52,027 nucleotides of DNA. Source: an uncultured Eubacteriales bacterium. Lineage in GTDB: Bacteria; Bacillota; Clostridia; Oscillospirales; Oscillospiraceae. Each line of letters begins with the position of its first letter. The stretch's first letter is position 1. A program made the position numbers and the translations under genes. The stretch is from the NCBI GenBank assembly GCA_959602365.1, contig CAUGSS010000018.1:1-52027 (forward strand). Direction: 5' to 3'. The notes beneath the pieces were generated by a model, which ran no database searches, was not told the origin of the DNA, and worked only from the letters and a program-made list of their open reading frames with translations. Of this stretch, positions 40,891-50,146 are shown in pieces.

Positions 40891-41936
40891 GCACGGAACT
40901 GAATCTGTTTGATATGCCCGGCGCCCCGGAGCGTCCGCTGGATGCGGTGCTGAAGCCCGATGACATCATGTATGTCCAGGACCTGAAAATGCACTTCCCG
41001 GTGACCCGGGGGCTGCTGAAGCGCCAGGTGGGCGCGGTCAAGGCGGTGGACGGGGTCACCTTCAACATCAAGCGGGGCCAGACCCTGGGCATTGTGGGCG
41101 AATCGGGCTCCGGCAAGTCCACCATCGGCAACTGCCTGCTGCGCAACCTGAACCCCACCGGGGGCCATGTGTACTATGAGGGCCACGATATGCAGGACCT
41201 GAATTCCCGGTCCCTGCAGCGCATGCGCAAGAACATCCAGATGATCACCCAGGATCCCTTCGCCTCCCTAGATCCCCGGATGAACATTATGGACGTGGTG
41301 TCCGAGGGTTTGAGGATCCACCGGCTGCTCCGGGACAAACACGAGCAGGACGACTTTGTGGTGCGTCAGCTGGAGCTGGTGGGCATCAACCCGGATTTCC
41401 GCTTCCGCTATCCCCACGAGTTCTCCGGCGGCCAGCGGCAGCGGATCTCCATCGCCCGGGCCCTGGCGCTGCAGCCCAACTTCATCGTCTGCGACGAGGT
41501 GGTCTCCGCCCTGGACGTGTCCATTCAGGCCCAGATCGTCACCCTGCTGATGAAGCTGCAGCAGGACATGAACCTGACCTATGTGTTCATCGGCCACGAC
41601 CTGTCGGTGGTGCGCTACATCTCCAACAACGTGGCGGTCATGTATCTGGGCAAGATTGTGGAGATGACCGACTCTGACGAGCTGTATGAGCACCCGCTGC
41701 ACCCCTATACCCAGGCGCTGATCTCCGCGGCCCCGATTCCGGACCCGGTGGTGGACCGGGCCAGAGAGCGGATCCTGCTGGAGGGGGAGATTCCGTCCCC
41801 CATCAACCCGCCCAAGGGCTGCAACTTCTGCACCCGCTGCAAGTATGCCGACGAGCGGTGCCGCACCGAGGAGCCGCCCATGGTGGACGTGGGCAACAAC
41901 CACCAGGTGGCCTGCCACCGGGTGACCGGCGCGTGA
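40887..41936 (+). CDS. oligopeptide-type ABC transporter ATPase, OppF/DppF-like
   Basis: A 349-residue ATPase with Walker A GESGSGKST, signature SGGQRQRISIARALAL, a Walker B IVCDEVVSALDVS whose usual DEP is DEV, and H-loop IGHDLSVVRYI. The C-terminal tail has CNFCTRCKYADERC. It starts at ATG 40887, overlapping the OppD-like stop. Functions as the second ATPase of the heteromeric transporter. Confidence 0.94.
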   Translation: MSTELNLFDMPGAPERPLDAVLKPDDIMYVQDLKMHFPVTRGLLKRQVGAVKAVDGVTFNIKRGQTLGIVGESGSGKSTIGNCLLRNLNPTGGHVYYEGHDMQDLNSRSLQRMRKNIQMITQDPFASLDPRMNIMDVVSEGLRIHRLLRDKHEQDDFVVRQLELVGINPDFRFRYPHEFSGGQRQRISIARALALQPNFIVCDEVVSALDVSIQAQIVTLLMKLQQDMNLTYVFIGHDLSVVRYISNNVAVMYLGKIVEMTDSDELYEHPLHPYTQALISAAPIPDPVVDRARERILLEGEIPSPINPPKGCNFCTRCKYADERCRTEEPPMVDVGNNHQVACHRVTGA

Positions 41937-41952
41937 GAGGAGGAGAGAGCAA

Positions 41953-42906
41953 ATGGGTAAATACTTTGTCAAGCGGGTCCTCCTGCTGATTCCCACCATC
42001 CTGCTGGTCTGCGTCATCGTGTTCGTCCTGATGCGGATGATCCCCATGGACGCCGTGGCCACCCTGCAGCAAAAGCTCAGCGCCAACGGCAACTATGTGG
42101 ACGAAGAGTATGTCCGGCAGCTGCTTGGACTGGATAAACCCGCCGTACAGCAGTTCTTTATCTGGATCGGCGACGTGCTCCGGGGCGATTTGGGCGATTC
42201 CTACTTTGACCATACCACCGTCAACAGCATCCTGGCCAACAAGCTGCCCGTCACCCTGGAGCTGGGCATCCTGTCCCTGGTGATCACCAACCTGATCTCC
42301 ATTCCCCTGGGCCTGTTCTGCGCGGCCCGCCAGGACTCCATCTCCGACTACACCATCCGGGTCATCAGTACCATCCTGATCGCCCTGCCGGTGTTCTGGA
42401 TTGCCACCCTGGTGCTGATCTACCCCAACCTCTGGTGGGGCTGGGCGCCCACGGTGACCTATGTCCCCATTTGGGAGGACCCGATACAGAATCTGTCCAT
42501 GTTCCTGCTGCCGGCCCTGCTCTCCGCCATCGGCCAGGCGGGCATCCAGATGCGGACCATCCGCACCATGACCCTGGAAGTGATGCGCCAGGACTACATC
42601 CGCACCGCCTGGGCCAAGGGCGTGCCCGAGCGCCGGGTGCTCTTCAAGTATGCGTTCCGCAACTCCATGATTCCCATTATCACCATGATCGGCGGCTCTG
42701 TCGCCATGATGATCGGCGGCAACGTGGTCATGGAGAACATCTTCAATATCCCGGGCCTGGGCCAGGCCATGGTGGCGGCGCTGAACTCCCGGGACTACCC
42801 CATTGTGCAGGGCTGTGTGCTGGTACTCTCCCTGTTCGTCATGTGCATCAACCTGATTGTGGATCTGGCCTATAAGTGGATCGATCCCCGGGTCACGCTG
42901 GATTAA
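41953..42906 (+). CDS. oligopeptide-type ABC transporter permease, OppB/DppB-like
   Basis: A 317-residue permease with six helices; the first is KRVLLLIPTILLVCVIVFVLM. The EAA loop is YIRTAWAKGVPERRVLFKYA, followed by FRNSMIPIIT, as in OppB. It ends WIDPRVTLD, typical of the family. It lies 16 bp behind the OppF-like gene and 13 bp before the second permease gene. Confidence 0.95.
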   Translation: MGKYFVKRVLLLIPTILLVCVIVFVLMRMIPMDAVATLQQKLSANGNYVDEEYVRQLLGLDKPAVQQFFIWIGDVLRGDLGDSYFDHTTVNSILANKLPVTLELGILSLVITNLISIPLGLFCAARQDSISDYTIRVISTILIALPVFWIATLVLIYPNLWWGWAPTVTYVPIWEDPIQNLSMFLLPALLSAIGQAGIQMRTIRTMTLEVMRQDYIRTAWAKGVPERRVLFKYAFRNSMIPIITMIGGSVAMMIGGNVVMENIFNIPGLGQAMVAALNSRDYPIVQGCVLVLSLFVMCINLIVDLAYKWIDPRVTLD

Positions 42907-42919
42907 AGGAGGGGTTTTC

Positions 42920-43924
42920 ATGACAAAGAAGAGAAAAGGGCCCGCTCCCGGACCCGGTACCCGTCCCCACCAGGACAACTTTTTCAAACAGCTGGCCAAG
43001 AAGAAGCCCCTGGGCCTGCTGGGCCTGGCCATTCTGGTGGCCTTCCTGCTGATCGCCGTCTTTGCCGACGTGCTGGCGCCCTACCCCATGGTCAACGGGG
43101 TCATGCAGACCAGCATCCTGGATAAGCTTCAGGGCCCCTCCGCCGAGCATCTGCTGGGCACCGACAACCTGGGCCGGGATGTGCTGAGCTATCTGATCTA
43201 CGGCGCCCGGACCTCCGCCATTCTGGGCATCTGCTGCACCCTGCTCAGCGTGTGCATCTCGGTCATCATCGGCACCCTGTCCGCGGTGATCGGCGGCTGG
43301 TTTGACCTGGTGGTGCAGCGGATCGTGGACGCCTTCCAGTGCGTCCCCTCCATGCTGATCCTGCTCATCCTGATGAGCATGCTGGGCAACGGCCTGCCCC
43401 AGCTGGTCTTTGCCATGTCGGTTCCCGGCGGCATCACCGGCTCCCGGATGATGCGCTCGGCGGCCATCTCGGTGAAGGATTCCGGCTATGTGAAAAACTC
43501 CGCCCTGCTGGGCGCGGGCACCCTGTGGAAGACCTTTAAGCACGTCATCCCCAATATTCTGCCCATCATTATCACCAACGCGGCCAGCTCCCTGGGCGGC
43601 GTCATCCTCCAGGAGGCCTCTCTGAACTTCCTGGGCTACGGCGTGGATCCGGGCACCCCCTCCTGGGGCTATATGATTACCAACCAGGGCAAGGCCAACA
43701 TGTTCGTGATGCCCATGCTGGCGGTCTATCCCGGCCTGTGCATCGCCCTGATGGTCTTCGGCGCCACCATGTTCGGCGACGCGGTGCGGGACCTGCTGGA
43801 TCCCCGGCTGAAGGGCGGCGTGGGCACCTACAACGCCAACAAGCTGAAGAAGATCGCCCAGAAGATGTCCATCAAATACCATTACACCGAGCCGGAGACC
43901 AAGACTCAGGTCAAGGCCGGCTGA
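42920..43924 (+). CDS. oligopeptide-type ABC transporter permease, OppC/DppC-like
   Basis: A 334-residue permease starting at ATG 42920 (MTKKRKGPAPGPG) behind AAAGGAGGGG. A hydrophilic N-terminus precedes the first helix (LLGLAILVAFLLIAVFADVL). LLGTDNLGRDVLSYLIYGAR is the OppC signature, and the EAA loop is YVKNSALLGAGTLWKTFKHV. The dipeptide end NFLGYGVDPGTPSWG and GDAVRDLLDPR matches DppC/OppC. It completes the transporter; the solute-binding protein is encoded separately at 47722. Confidence 0.95.
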   Translation: MTKKRKGPAPGPGTRPHQDNFFKQLAKKKPLGLLGLAILVAFLLIAVFADVLAPYPMVNGVMQTSILDKLQGPSAEHLLGTDNLGRDVLSYLIYGARTSAILGICCTLLSVCISVIIGTLSAVIGGWFDLVVQRIVDAFQCVPSMLILLILMSMLGNGLPQLVFAMSVPGGITGSRMMRSAAISVKDSGYVKNSALLGAGTLWKTFKHVIPNILPIIITNAASSLGGVILQEASLNFLGYGVDPGTPSWGYMITNQGKANMFVMPMLAVYPGLCIALMVFGATMFGDAVRDLLDPRLKGGVGTYNANKLKKIAQKMSIKYHYTEPETKTQVKAG

Positions 43925-43935
43925 AGGCAGCATTC

Positions 43936-43985
43936 AATCCCGTTTTGGGCCGGCATAGTTTCCCGCGTCGGCCTGAAACGGGATT
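43936..43985 (+). promoter_or_regulatory. stem-loop between the transporter and SnoaL module II
   Basis: AATCCCGTTT (43936-43945) pairs with AAACGGGATT (43976-43985), with inner pairs GGCCG/CGGCC. No T-run follows, so it may adjust RNA stability or partial termination between transporter and enzyme genes rather than end the transcript. Confidence 0.65.
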
Positions 43986-44035
43986 TCCGCCAAGAGAACA
44001 AATAAGCAAACTGAAAACAGTGAGGAGTGAGAAGT

Positions 44036-44770
44036 ATGCCGCAGGTACTGACCGCGGAACAGAAGCTCTCCCGATGGGAGGACACCCGGGAGATCAAAAA
44101 CCTGGTGGGCAGGATGTCCACCGACTATGTGCTCAAGGAGGAGCGCAGCATGCTCGCCCGCTACTGGAGCGCCCGGGAGGACATCTGCCTGGGGGTGAAC
44201 GAGGGCTGGTTCTCCGGCCGCTCCGCCGTGGCGGAGTACTACGCCGGCCAGGAGGAGCGCATCGCCGCCGAGAGCGCCATGATCCAGGCCGCCTTCCCCA
44301 AGGAGCTGGGGGAGAAGAGCGCCGGGGAGGTCCACGGCGTGGGCATGATCGACTACAAGCCGGTGGACACCGGTGTCATCGAGGTGGCCGGGGACGGCCA
44401 GACCGCCAAGGGCCTGTGGATGATCCGGGGCTCCTACTCCAAGCTCACCGCCGGCGGCCCGGCGGCCTACTGGGAGTGGAGCTGGCTGGCCATCGACTTC
44501 GTCCGGGAGGCAGGGGAGTGGAAGATCTGGCACCAGCAGTACCTGCGGGAGATCGACCGGCCCTGCGGCTATCCCTGGGTGGGCGAGGAGCACGCCTTCC
44601 AGCCCCGGAGCGAGTTCGCCGGGGCGGAGGGCATCCGGGAGGCAGCGCCCAATGTGGCCGCCCCGCTGCGCCAGAGCTATTCCGCCCACCGGCCCTTCAC
44701 CCCCTCCCCGGAGGTGCCCGTACCCTATGACACCTTTGCCCACACCTTCAGCTACGGGCTGGACGCTTGA
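44036..44770 (+). CDS. SnoaL-like protein, type B (module II)
   Basis: A 244-residue type B protein, the same length as the copy at 38044. Shared segments: REIKNLVGRMSTDYV, NEGWFSGRSAVAEYYAGQ, GDGQTAKGLWMIRGSY, GEWKIWHQQYLREIDRP and the ending VPYDTFAHTFSYGLDA. The start at 44036 has TGAGGAG nine bases before; an earlier in-frame ATG at 44027 lacks a ribosome site. First gene of module II, downstream of the transporter on the same strand. Confidence 0.87.
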   Translation: MPQVLTAEQKLSRWEDTREIKNLVGRMSTDYVLKEERSMLARYWSAREDICLGVNEGWFSGRSAVAEYYAGQEERIAAESAMIQAAFPKELGEKSAGEVHGVGMIDYKPVDTGVIEVAGDGQTAKGLWMIRGSYSKLTAGGPAAYWEWSWLAIDFVREAGEWKIWHQQYLREIDRPCGYPWVGEEHAFQPRSEFAGAEGIREAAPNVAAPLRQSYSAHRPFTPSPEVPVPYDTFAHTFSYGLDA

Positions 44771-44788
44771 GAGAGGAGGCAGCAGATT

Positions 44789-45544
44789 ATGGTCTATACC
44801 AACGAAGAGCGCATCGACCGGATCTGGGACCGGGAGGAGTGCGTGCAGCTGATCAACCGCCACAGCATCTATTACTCCAACGACTGGCGCCGCCGGGAGC
44901 TCAGCGAGCTCTGGGTGAGCCGGCCCGAGCACCAGGCCACCGCCTCCCTGGGCTACAACAACGGCTTCTATGTGGGGATGGACGAGATCGCCCGGCACTA
45001 TGTGGCGGAGCGGGAGGAGCAGCTCTATGAGCGGCTGAAGCCCTACCAGCAGGCCGAGGGGGTGGAGCTCTGCCGGGCCAACCTGGGCCTGGGGGCCTCC
45101 GCCATGCACACCTCCACCACCCCCCTGGTCTACATCGCCGACGACGGAAAGACCGCCCGCTACCAGGGCTACCAGCTGGGCTATCAGTCGGTGGGACGCC
45201 CCGACGGCACGGCGGAGAGCTATCTGGAATTCGGCCTGATCTACGCGGATCTGGTCAAGGAGGACGACAGCTGGAAGATCTGGCACCTGGTGCTGGAGCA
45301 CGACCACACGGTGGAGGTGGGCACCGCCTACGCCGACGTGCCGGTGCGCCGCCCCGACGCCGAGGACCCCCTCTCCCGGGATTACGGCACCCCCACGGTG
45401 GAGCGCACGGTGTACAACCCGCTGTTCGGCTGGGAGTACATCTGGCAGGATATGCCCCGGCCCTACACCTCTTATGAGGACAAGACCGGCTACGGCCCCG
45501 GGGGCGACCTGGGCAAGCCCTACTATGAGCGGGAGCGCCGCTGA
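44789..45544 (+). CDS. SnoaL-like protein, type A (module II)
   Basis: A 251-residue type A protein: NEERIDRIWDREECVQLINR, LWVSRPEHQATASLGYNNGF, YVGMDEIARHYV, IADDGKTARYQGYQ, DDSWKIWHLVLEHDHTVEVG, and the end VYNPLFGWEYIWQDMPRPY, then GYGPGGDLGKPYYERERR. It is closest to the 51141 copy, with which it shares the YEQLKP/YERLKP insert and the PYYERERR end. It lies 18 bp behind type B and 18 bp before type C. GAGGAGG precedes it. Confidence 0.87.
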   Translation: MVYTNEERIDRIWDREECVQLINRHSIYYSNDWRRRELSELWVSRPEHQATASLGYNNGFYVGMDEIARHYVAEREEQLYERLKPYQQAEGVELCRANLGLGASAMHTSTTPLVYIADDGKTARYQGYQLGYQSVGRPDGTAESYLEFGLIYADLVKEDDSWKIWHLVLEHDHTVEVGTAYADVPVRRPDAEDPLSRDYGTPTVERTVYNPLFGWEYIWQDMPRPYTSYEDKTGYGPGGDLGKPYYERERR

Positions 45545-45562
45545 GAGAGGAGTGGAGAGACC

Positions 45563-46408
45563 ATGAACAGAAATTTGAGCCTGGAGCAGCGCATCCACAA
45601 CGCCGAGGCCTGCCAGACGGTGGAGGAGTACAAGGCCCGCCACGCCTACCTCCACGGCGCGGGCTACTCCCGGGAGGAGTGGGACCTGATGTGGCTGGAC
45701 TCCCCCAACACCACCTGGGCCCACCAGTTCGGCCGGATGGTGGGCTTTGAGGAGGTCTACTGGAACAGCGTCTATCATATGGATAAGCAGGTGGTCACCG
45801 ACAAGCTGGCCATGATGGAGAACTATCCCGAGCTCCAGGGCCACGACCTCCGGTCGGTCTGCGCCGGGGGCTGCCACGCCCTGGCCAGCGACGTGATCGA
45901 GGTGGCAGATGACGGCCTGAGCGCCCGGGCCTCCTATCTGACCCCGGGCACCCTGATGGGTCCCATCGGCATGGACGGCAAGAGCCGGGGCGGCATCTGG
46001 CTGTGGGAGCGCTACGGCTCGGAATTCGCCTATGTGGACGGGAAGTGGCAGTGGTTCCACGAACAGGTGTGCCCCGACATCGCCGGAGACTATGACAAGG
46101 GCAACTGGGCCCACGACCGGTATCTGGACTATCTGCAGCGGGATCTGAACATCGGCGAGCTGGGCGGCCGCCCGGCCATGCTGACGGAGCCGGGGCTGTT
46201 CCACGCCGACTACTCCATTGTCCAGCCGGTGCAGGACACGGTGCATCCCCCGGTGCCCTACGCCACCCTGGACGACGAGAACACCTATTCCCCTGGCCGC
46301 ACCGACCCCACCGGGGCCGTCACCGTCCCCTCCGGCCCGGCCACCCGAATGGAGGAGTATGACCCGGACGAGAACCCCTTCTCCGGGCTGAAGGTCCACG
46401 AGGACTGA
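45563..46408 (+). CDS. SnoaL-like protein, type C (module II)
   Basis: A 281-residue type C protein: SLEQRIHNAEACQTVEEYKA, HAYLHGAGYSREEWDLMW, TTWAHQFGRMVGFEEVYWN, VIEVADDGLSARASYLTPG, GIWLWERYGSEFAYVDGKWQ, WFHEQVCPDIAGDYDKGNW. It ends with the conserved VPYATLDDENTYS and a Pro/Gly-rich tail. Third gene of the module B-A-C, behind AGAGGAG. After it come 181 bp with an imperfect GC-rich stem (46500-46548) before the LysR gene. Confidence 0.87.
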   Translation: MNRNLSLEQRIHNAEACQTVEEYKARHAYLHGAGYSREEWDLMWLDSPNTTWAHQFGRMVGFEEVYWNSVYHMDKQVVTDKLAMMENYPELQGHDLRSVCAGGCHALASDVIEVADDGLSARASYLTPGTLMGPIGMDGKSRGGIWLWERYGSEFAYVDGKWQWFHEQVCPDIAGDYDKGNWAHDRYLDYLQRDLNIGELGGRPAMLTEPGLFHADYSIVQPVQDTVHPPVPYATLDDENTYSPGRTDPTGAVTVPSGPATRMEEYDPDENPFSGLKVHED

Positions 46409-46589
46409 GCCGAAAGAGCCCCAGAGCGGCAGGGATAAAAGGGATGGCATTTTCCTCTTTGATCTGCTAAAATAAAGGCAGAAGTGACAGATATCAATCG
46501 GCCGCGCGCCTTGAAAACAACTGTTTTTGGGGCGCGCCGGCCGCATTTGACGGACAAATTCAGCTCTGCCCTGCGGAAAAGGAGGAAAC

Positions 46590-47540
46590 ATGGATCTCTA
46601 TCAGTTGGATTGCTTTCGCACAGTGGCCCGGATGGAACACATCAGCAACGCGGCGGTGGTGCTGCACATCACCCAGCCCGCCCTGAGCAAGATCATCACC
46701 CGGGTGGAGGACTACGCCGGAGTTCCCCTTTTTGACCGGGTCAAGGGCAAAATCCGCCTGAACGCCAGCGGCACTGCCTTTTTGGATACCCTGGACCAGG
46801 TGTTTGAGCTGTTGGACAAGGGGAAAAAACAGGTGATGGATATCAGTGAGCGCAGCAGCAACCATATCCATCTGGCCGCCTCCTGCGACAGCATCCTGTT
46901 TATGCTGGCTGAGGATTTTTTCAGCAAGCATCCGGAGGTGCGGGTGCGCTATACCGTCATGACCCACGATCAGATTCGGGAGGCCTTCCTGCGCAACTCC
47001 CTGGACTTCGCCCTGACCACCTTCCCCCTTCAGGAGAAGGGGGTGGAGTGGGAGCCCATCGCCGACGAGGAAATCCTGATGCTGGTGGGGGAGGACTCCC
47101 CCTTTTTCGGCTGCAAGACCGTCCCCTTCACCGAGCTGCGGGGGGTGGAGATGATGTGCGAAAACAGCGGGGACCTGCGGGACAAGATCAACGCCTGCTG
47201 CGAGACGGCGGGATTTGCCCCCAATATCGTCATGGAGAGCACCGCCGGTTCCATTATGGGCTTTTCCGCCGGCCTGCGCCGGGCGGTCAGCTTTGTGCCG
47301 GCCCACCGCTTTATGCAGATGGAGGAGGCCCACCGGGAGCGGACCGGGGAGAGCCGTTCGCTGTGCGCGGTCCGGCTTCAGACGCCCCGGTGCGCCTGGG
47401 TCACCGGGCTGGCCCGCCGCCCGGACAAGGTGCTCGGCCCCAGCTCCGAGGCATTTTATGAGATGACCAAAGACTATTTTAATCAGTTGGGGGAGAAAAT
47501 GGCTGCCTTCATGCGGGATTACTTCGGTGAGGAGCCGTGA
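46590..47540 (+). CDS. LysR-type regulator of the SnoaL/transporter region
   Basis: A 316-residue LysR protein: YQLDCFRTVARMEHISNAAV, the recognition helix LHITQPALSKIITRVEDYAG, then a co-inducer domain (about 90-300). It lies between the SnoaL module II and the binding-protein gene, both on the same strand, and close to the shared promoter element. It is the best candidate to bind that element; this is inferred from position. AAGGAGG precedes ATG 46590. Confidence 0.92.
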   Translation: MDLYQLDCFRTVARMEHISNAAVVLHITQPALSKIITRVEDYAGVPLFDRVKGKIRLNASGTAFLDTLDQVFELLDKGKKQVMDISERSSNHIHLAASCDSILFMLAEDFFSKHPEVRVRYTVMTHDQIREAFLRNSLDFALTTFPLQEKGVEWEPIADEEILMLVGEDSPFFGCKTVPFTELRGVEMMCENSGDLRDKINACCETAGFAPNIVMESTAGSIMGFSAGLRRAVSFVPAHRFMQMEEAHRERTGESRSLCAVRLQTPRCAWVTGLARRPDKVLGPSSEAFYEMTKDYFNQLGEKMAAFMRDYFGEEP

Positions 47541-47616
47541 ATGCCGCAGCGGAATACGATCATAACAAAATTGACATAGCATCTAAAGAAAGTCATGACA
47601 AATGGATTATAACTTT

Positions 47617-47638
47617 ATAACGAAACTCAATTTTACTT
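47617..47638 (+). promoter_or_regulatory. shared 22-bp regulatory element, copy 2
   Basis: ATAACGAAAC followed by TCAATTTTACTT; one mismatch to 39036-39057. The -35 box TTTACT (47632-47637) is in the same position within it. Confidence 0.88.
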
Positions 47639-47660
47639 TTTGTGTATTCTTGCGTAAAAT
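47632..47660 (+). promoter_or_regulatory. promoter of the solute-binding protein gene
   Basis: TTTACT at 47632-47637, 17-bp spacer, TAAAAT at 47655-47660, the same spacing as at 39051-39079. Confidence 0.8.
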
Positions 47661-47721
47661 GGCAGCATAGGGAGCGGAAATTTAGCACATTCCGCTAAAA
47701 GCCAGACAAGGAGGAGAATAC

Positions 47722-49524
47722 ATGAAAAAGTATCAGAAGCTGCTGGCCCTGCTGTTGGCGCTGGCCATGGTGGCTGCTCTGGCGGGCTGCGGCTCCAACG
47801 GCAGCAGCGGCAATCAGTCCGCCTCCAGCGGCGGATCCGCCGCATCGACCTCTGGGGAGGGGGATGCCTCGACGGAGACGGAGACCCAGCCCGACAGCGG
47901 GGAGCCGGTCTACGGCGGCAACCTGAATTGCTATTACAACAGCGATATCGACGCCTATTTCGATCCGGCCATCGGCGACACCGTGTGCTGGAACCTGTTT
48001 TCCGAGGGCCTGTGGTCCTATGACGAGACCTCCGGTTACGCCATGAACAGCGACAACCTGCCCACCTCCGCCCTGAAGGGCCAGCTGGCCGAATCCTGGG
48101 TGGTGGACGAGGAGGCGGCCACCCTGACCGTCACTCTGAAGGACAACGTGTATTTCCAGACCCTGGACGAGGAGTATGACTATTACGGCGGCCGCCAGCT
48201 GGTGGCCAGCGACGTCAAGTGGACCTATGACCGGCTGTGCGGCCTGGGCTCCGGCTATGACACCCCTCTGGAGACCGAGTCCAACTGGGCGGGCCTGCTG
48301 TCCATGCTGGTCAGCGTGGAGGCCCCCGACGACCTGACCGTGGTGTTCCATCTCACCTCCGGCGACGAGGTCACTGTGGAGAACTTCATGACCCAGTTCG
48401 TCAAGATCGGCGGCCCCGAGTGGGATACCCTGACCGACGAGCAGAAGACCGACTGGCACTATGCCTGCGGCACCGGCCCCTACATGATCAGCGAGTTTGA
48501 GGCCGGCCAGCGGGTGGTGCTGACCAAGAACGAGAACTACTACGATTACGACGAGCGGTATCCTGAGAACAAGCTGCCCTATCTGGACACCATCACTTTC
48601 CAGTACATCGCCGACTCCACCAATATCGTCACCCAGTTCACCTCCGGCAGCCTGGACTGGTTCGGCTATCGGGCTGATCTGATCAATGACTCAGAGGCCG
48701 CCCAGATTGCCGCTTCCGGCATGAGCTACTATACCCTGGATATGCCCGTGGCCCAGCCCGAGTACCTGGCCCTGAAGTGCAACACCGAGCCCTTCACCGA
48801 CATCCGGGTCCGGCAGGCGCTGCAGCTGGCCATCAACCTGGAAGAGGTCCACACCGCCTATCTGGGCCTGGACGGCGATGTCCAGCTCTCCGCCCTGTGG
48901 AACCCCAACACCACCGAGTGGAGCACCGTGGACAGCTGGAGCGACGAACTGATCGCCGAGTACAGCTATGACCCCGAGCGGGCCAAGGAGCTGCTGGCCG
49001 AGGCCGGCTATCCCGACGGCTTTGAGTTCACCGTGGTCCTGTGCGGCACCGACAACGACTATGACCTGTGGACCCTGGCCCAGGAGTACTGGGCGGCCAT
49101 CGGTGTGACCTGCAACTTTGAGACTGTGGACAACTTCATGGAGTCCAAGACCATCGGCACCGACGCCAGTGATCCCCGCTGCACCGCCTCCACCGGCTGC
49201 GGCGCCATCAACTCCATCACCGCAGCCATCAACCAGACCGTGGACGGCGGCTGGGCCTCCTCCCTGTGGAACGGCGACGAGGAGTATGCCGCCCTGGTGA
49301 ATGGCATGCAGACCGTCACCACCCTGGATGAGCAGACTGATTTGGCCCTGCAGGCTGACCAGATCTATGCCGAGCAGCACTGGGCCATCAACCTGACCGG
49401 CATCAAGACCGTCACCGAGTACTGCAACAGCCGGGTGGCCGGCATCCCCGAGAGCAGCCGTCTCTACAGCGGCAAGGCCGCAGGCGTCCTGTTCTCCCAT
49501 GTGTGGGTGACCGACGGTCAGTAA
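47722..49524 (+). CDS. lipoprotein solute-binding protein of the oligopeptide (SBP_bac_5) family
   Basis: A 600-residue secreted lipoprotein. The signal peptide KKYQKLLALLLALAMVAA ends in the lipobox LAGC (Cys23). A Gly/Ser-rich linker to about residue 60 precedes a family 5 binding domain, with ALKGQLAESWVVDEEAATLT, YFQTLDEEYDYYGG and DVKWTYDRL, and the C-terminal lobe DIRVRQALQLAINLEEVH and YDPERAKELLAEAGYPDGFE. It captures the transported solute outside and passes it to the permeases at 41953-43924. It has its own promoter with the shared element, and AAGGAGG precedes the ATG. Confidence 0.94.
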   Translation: MKKYQKLLALLLALAMVAALAGCGSNGSSGNQSASSGGSAASTSGEGDASTETETQPDSGEPVYGGNLNCYYNSDIDAYFDPAIGDTVCWNLFSEGLWSYDETSGYAMNSDNLPTSALKGQLAESWVVDEEAATLTVTLKDNVYFQTLDEEYDYYGGRQLVASDVKWTYDRLCGLGSGYDTPLETESNWAGLLSMLVSVEAPDDLTVVFHLTSGDEVTVENFMTQFVKIGGPEWDTLTDEQKTDWHYACGTGPYMISEFEAGQRVVLTKNENYYDYDERYPENKLPYLDTITFQYIADSTNIVTQFTSGSLDWFGYRADLINDSEAAQIAASGMSYYTLDMPVAQPEYLALKCNTEPFTDIRVRQALQLAINLEEVHTAYLGLDGDVQLSALWNPNTTEWSTVDSWSDELIAEYSYDPERAKELLAEAGYPDGFEFTVVLCGTDNDYDLWTLAQEYWAAIGVTCNFETVDNFMESKTIGTDASDPRCTASTGCGAINSITAAINQTVDGGWASSLWNGDEEYAALVNGMQTVTTLDEQTDLALQADQIYAEQHWAINLTGIKTVTEYCNSRVAGIPESSRLYSGKAAGVLFSHVWVTDGQ

Positions 49525-49560
49525 AAAGCGGCTCCAGATTTTCCTCGTTTCTCTTGTGCA

Positions 49561-49590
49561 AGACCGGCAGGGGTTCCCTGCCGGTCTTTG
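49561..49590 (+). terminator. terminator of the solute-binding protein gene
   Basis: AGACCGGCAGGG (49561-49572), GTT, CCCTGCCGGTCT (49576-49587), then TT. A perfect 12-bp stem. Confidence 0.85.
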
Positions 49591-49999
49591 CCTGACCTGT
49601 TTTTCCGGGAGATCGGGCAGAACAGCTGGGCTGAGAGATTGGCCTGCCACAGGATGCTCTGTCCGGATCCTCTGTCCCGGTACCGCATCCGGCGCCAGTG
49701 AATGCCACAATAGTTCTGCCTTCTGAAATCCCCTCTTGTAGCTGCTGAATTTTACCGGCATTTTGTTCTGACCTTACTTTTCCCCTCCTGCCGCTCAAAA
49801 GCAGGATTCAGTGACTGCTCTCAGTGGAGCCGGCCGCTCCTGACGCCGGGTTCGGTTCGGGCGCGCCCCCTTGGGAGCGGTCTGGCCGCCGCCGGGAGCC
49901 TGGAGGCGCGGCGGCCCGCATGGATATGGCGCTGCACCCGCCCTGTCGGGGGCGGCGGCCGTTCCTTCTTGCTTGCCGGAGCGGCGCTGCTGATGTGAT

Positions 50000-50129
50000 C
50001 TGTCTGCCCTGCCCGGCAACTGCCGCAGCAGTCCGGCCGCCTTTTCCCTTTTCCGCTTACACCCTACAGCGGCGACCCTGAGAAATGCGCAGAGGAAAAG
50101 AAAAGGCCCCGCTGCCCGGAGGCTGGAGC
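50000..50129 (+). repeat. 130-bp intergenic repeat, copy 1
   Basis: Repeated at 50147-50277 with about 14 mismatches and one inserted base. Contains the hairpin CCGCT/AGCGG (50054-50072) and a flanking imperfect inverted pair CCTTTTCCCTTTTCC / GAGGAAAAGAAAAGG. No coding value. Confidence 0.9.
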
Positions 50130-50146
50130 TGTGCAGCTGGCGCGGG

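Noticed and set aside
49591..49999. Possible small RNA or gene in the GC-rich stretch after the binding-protein terminator
   Set aside because: No ORF with a ribosome site, and no structure beyond what the base composition gives.
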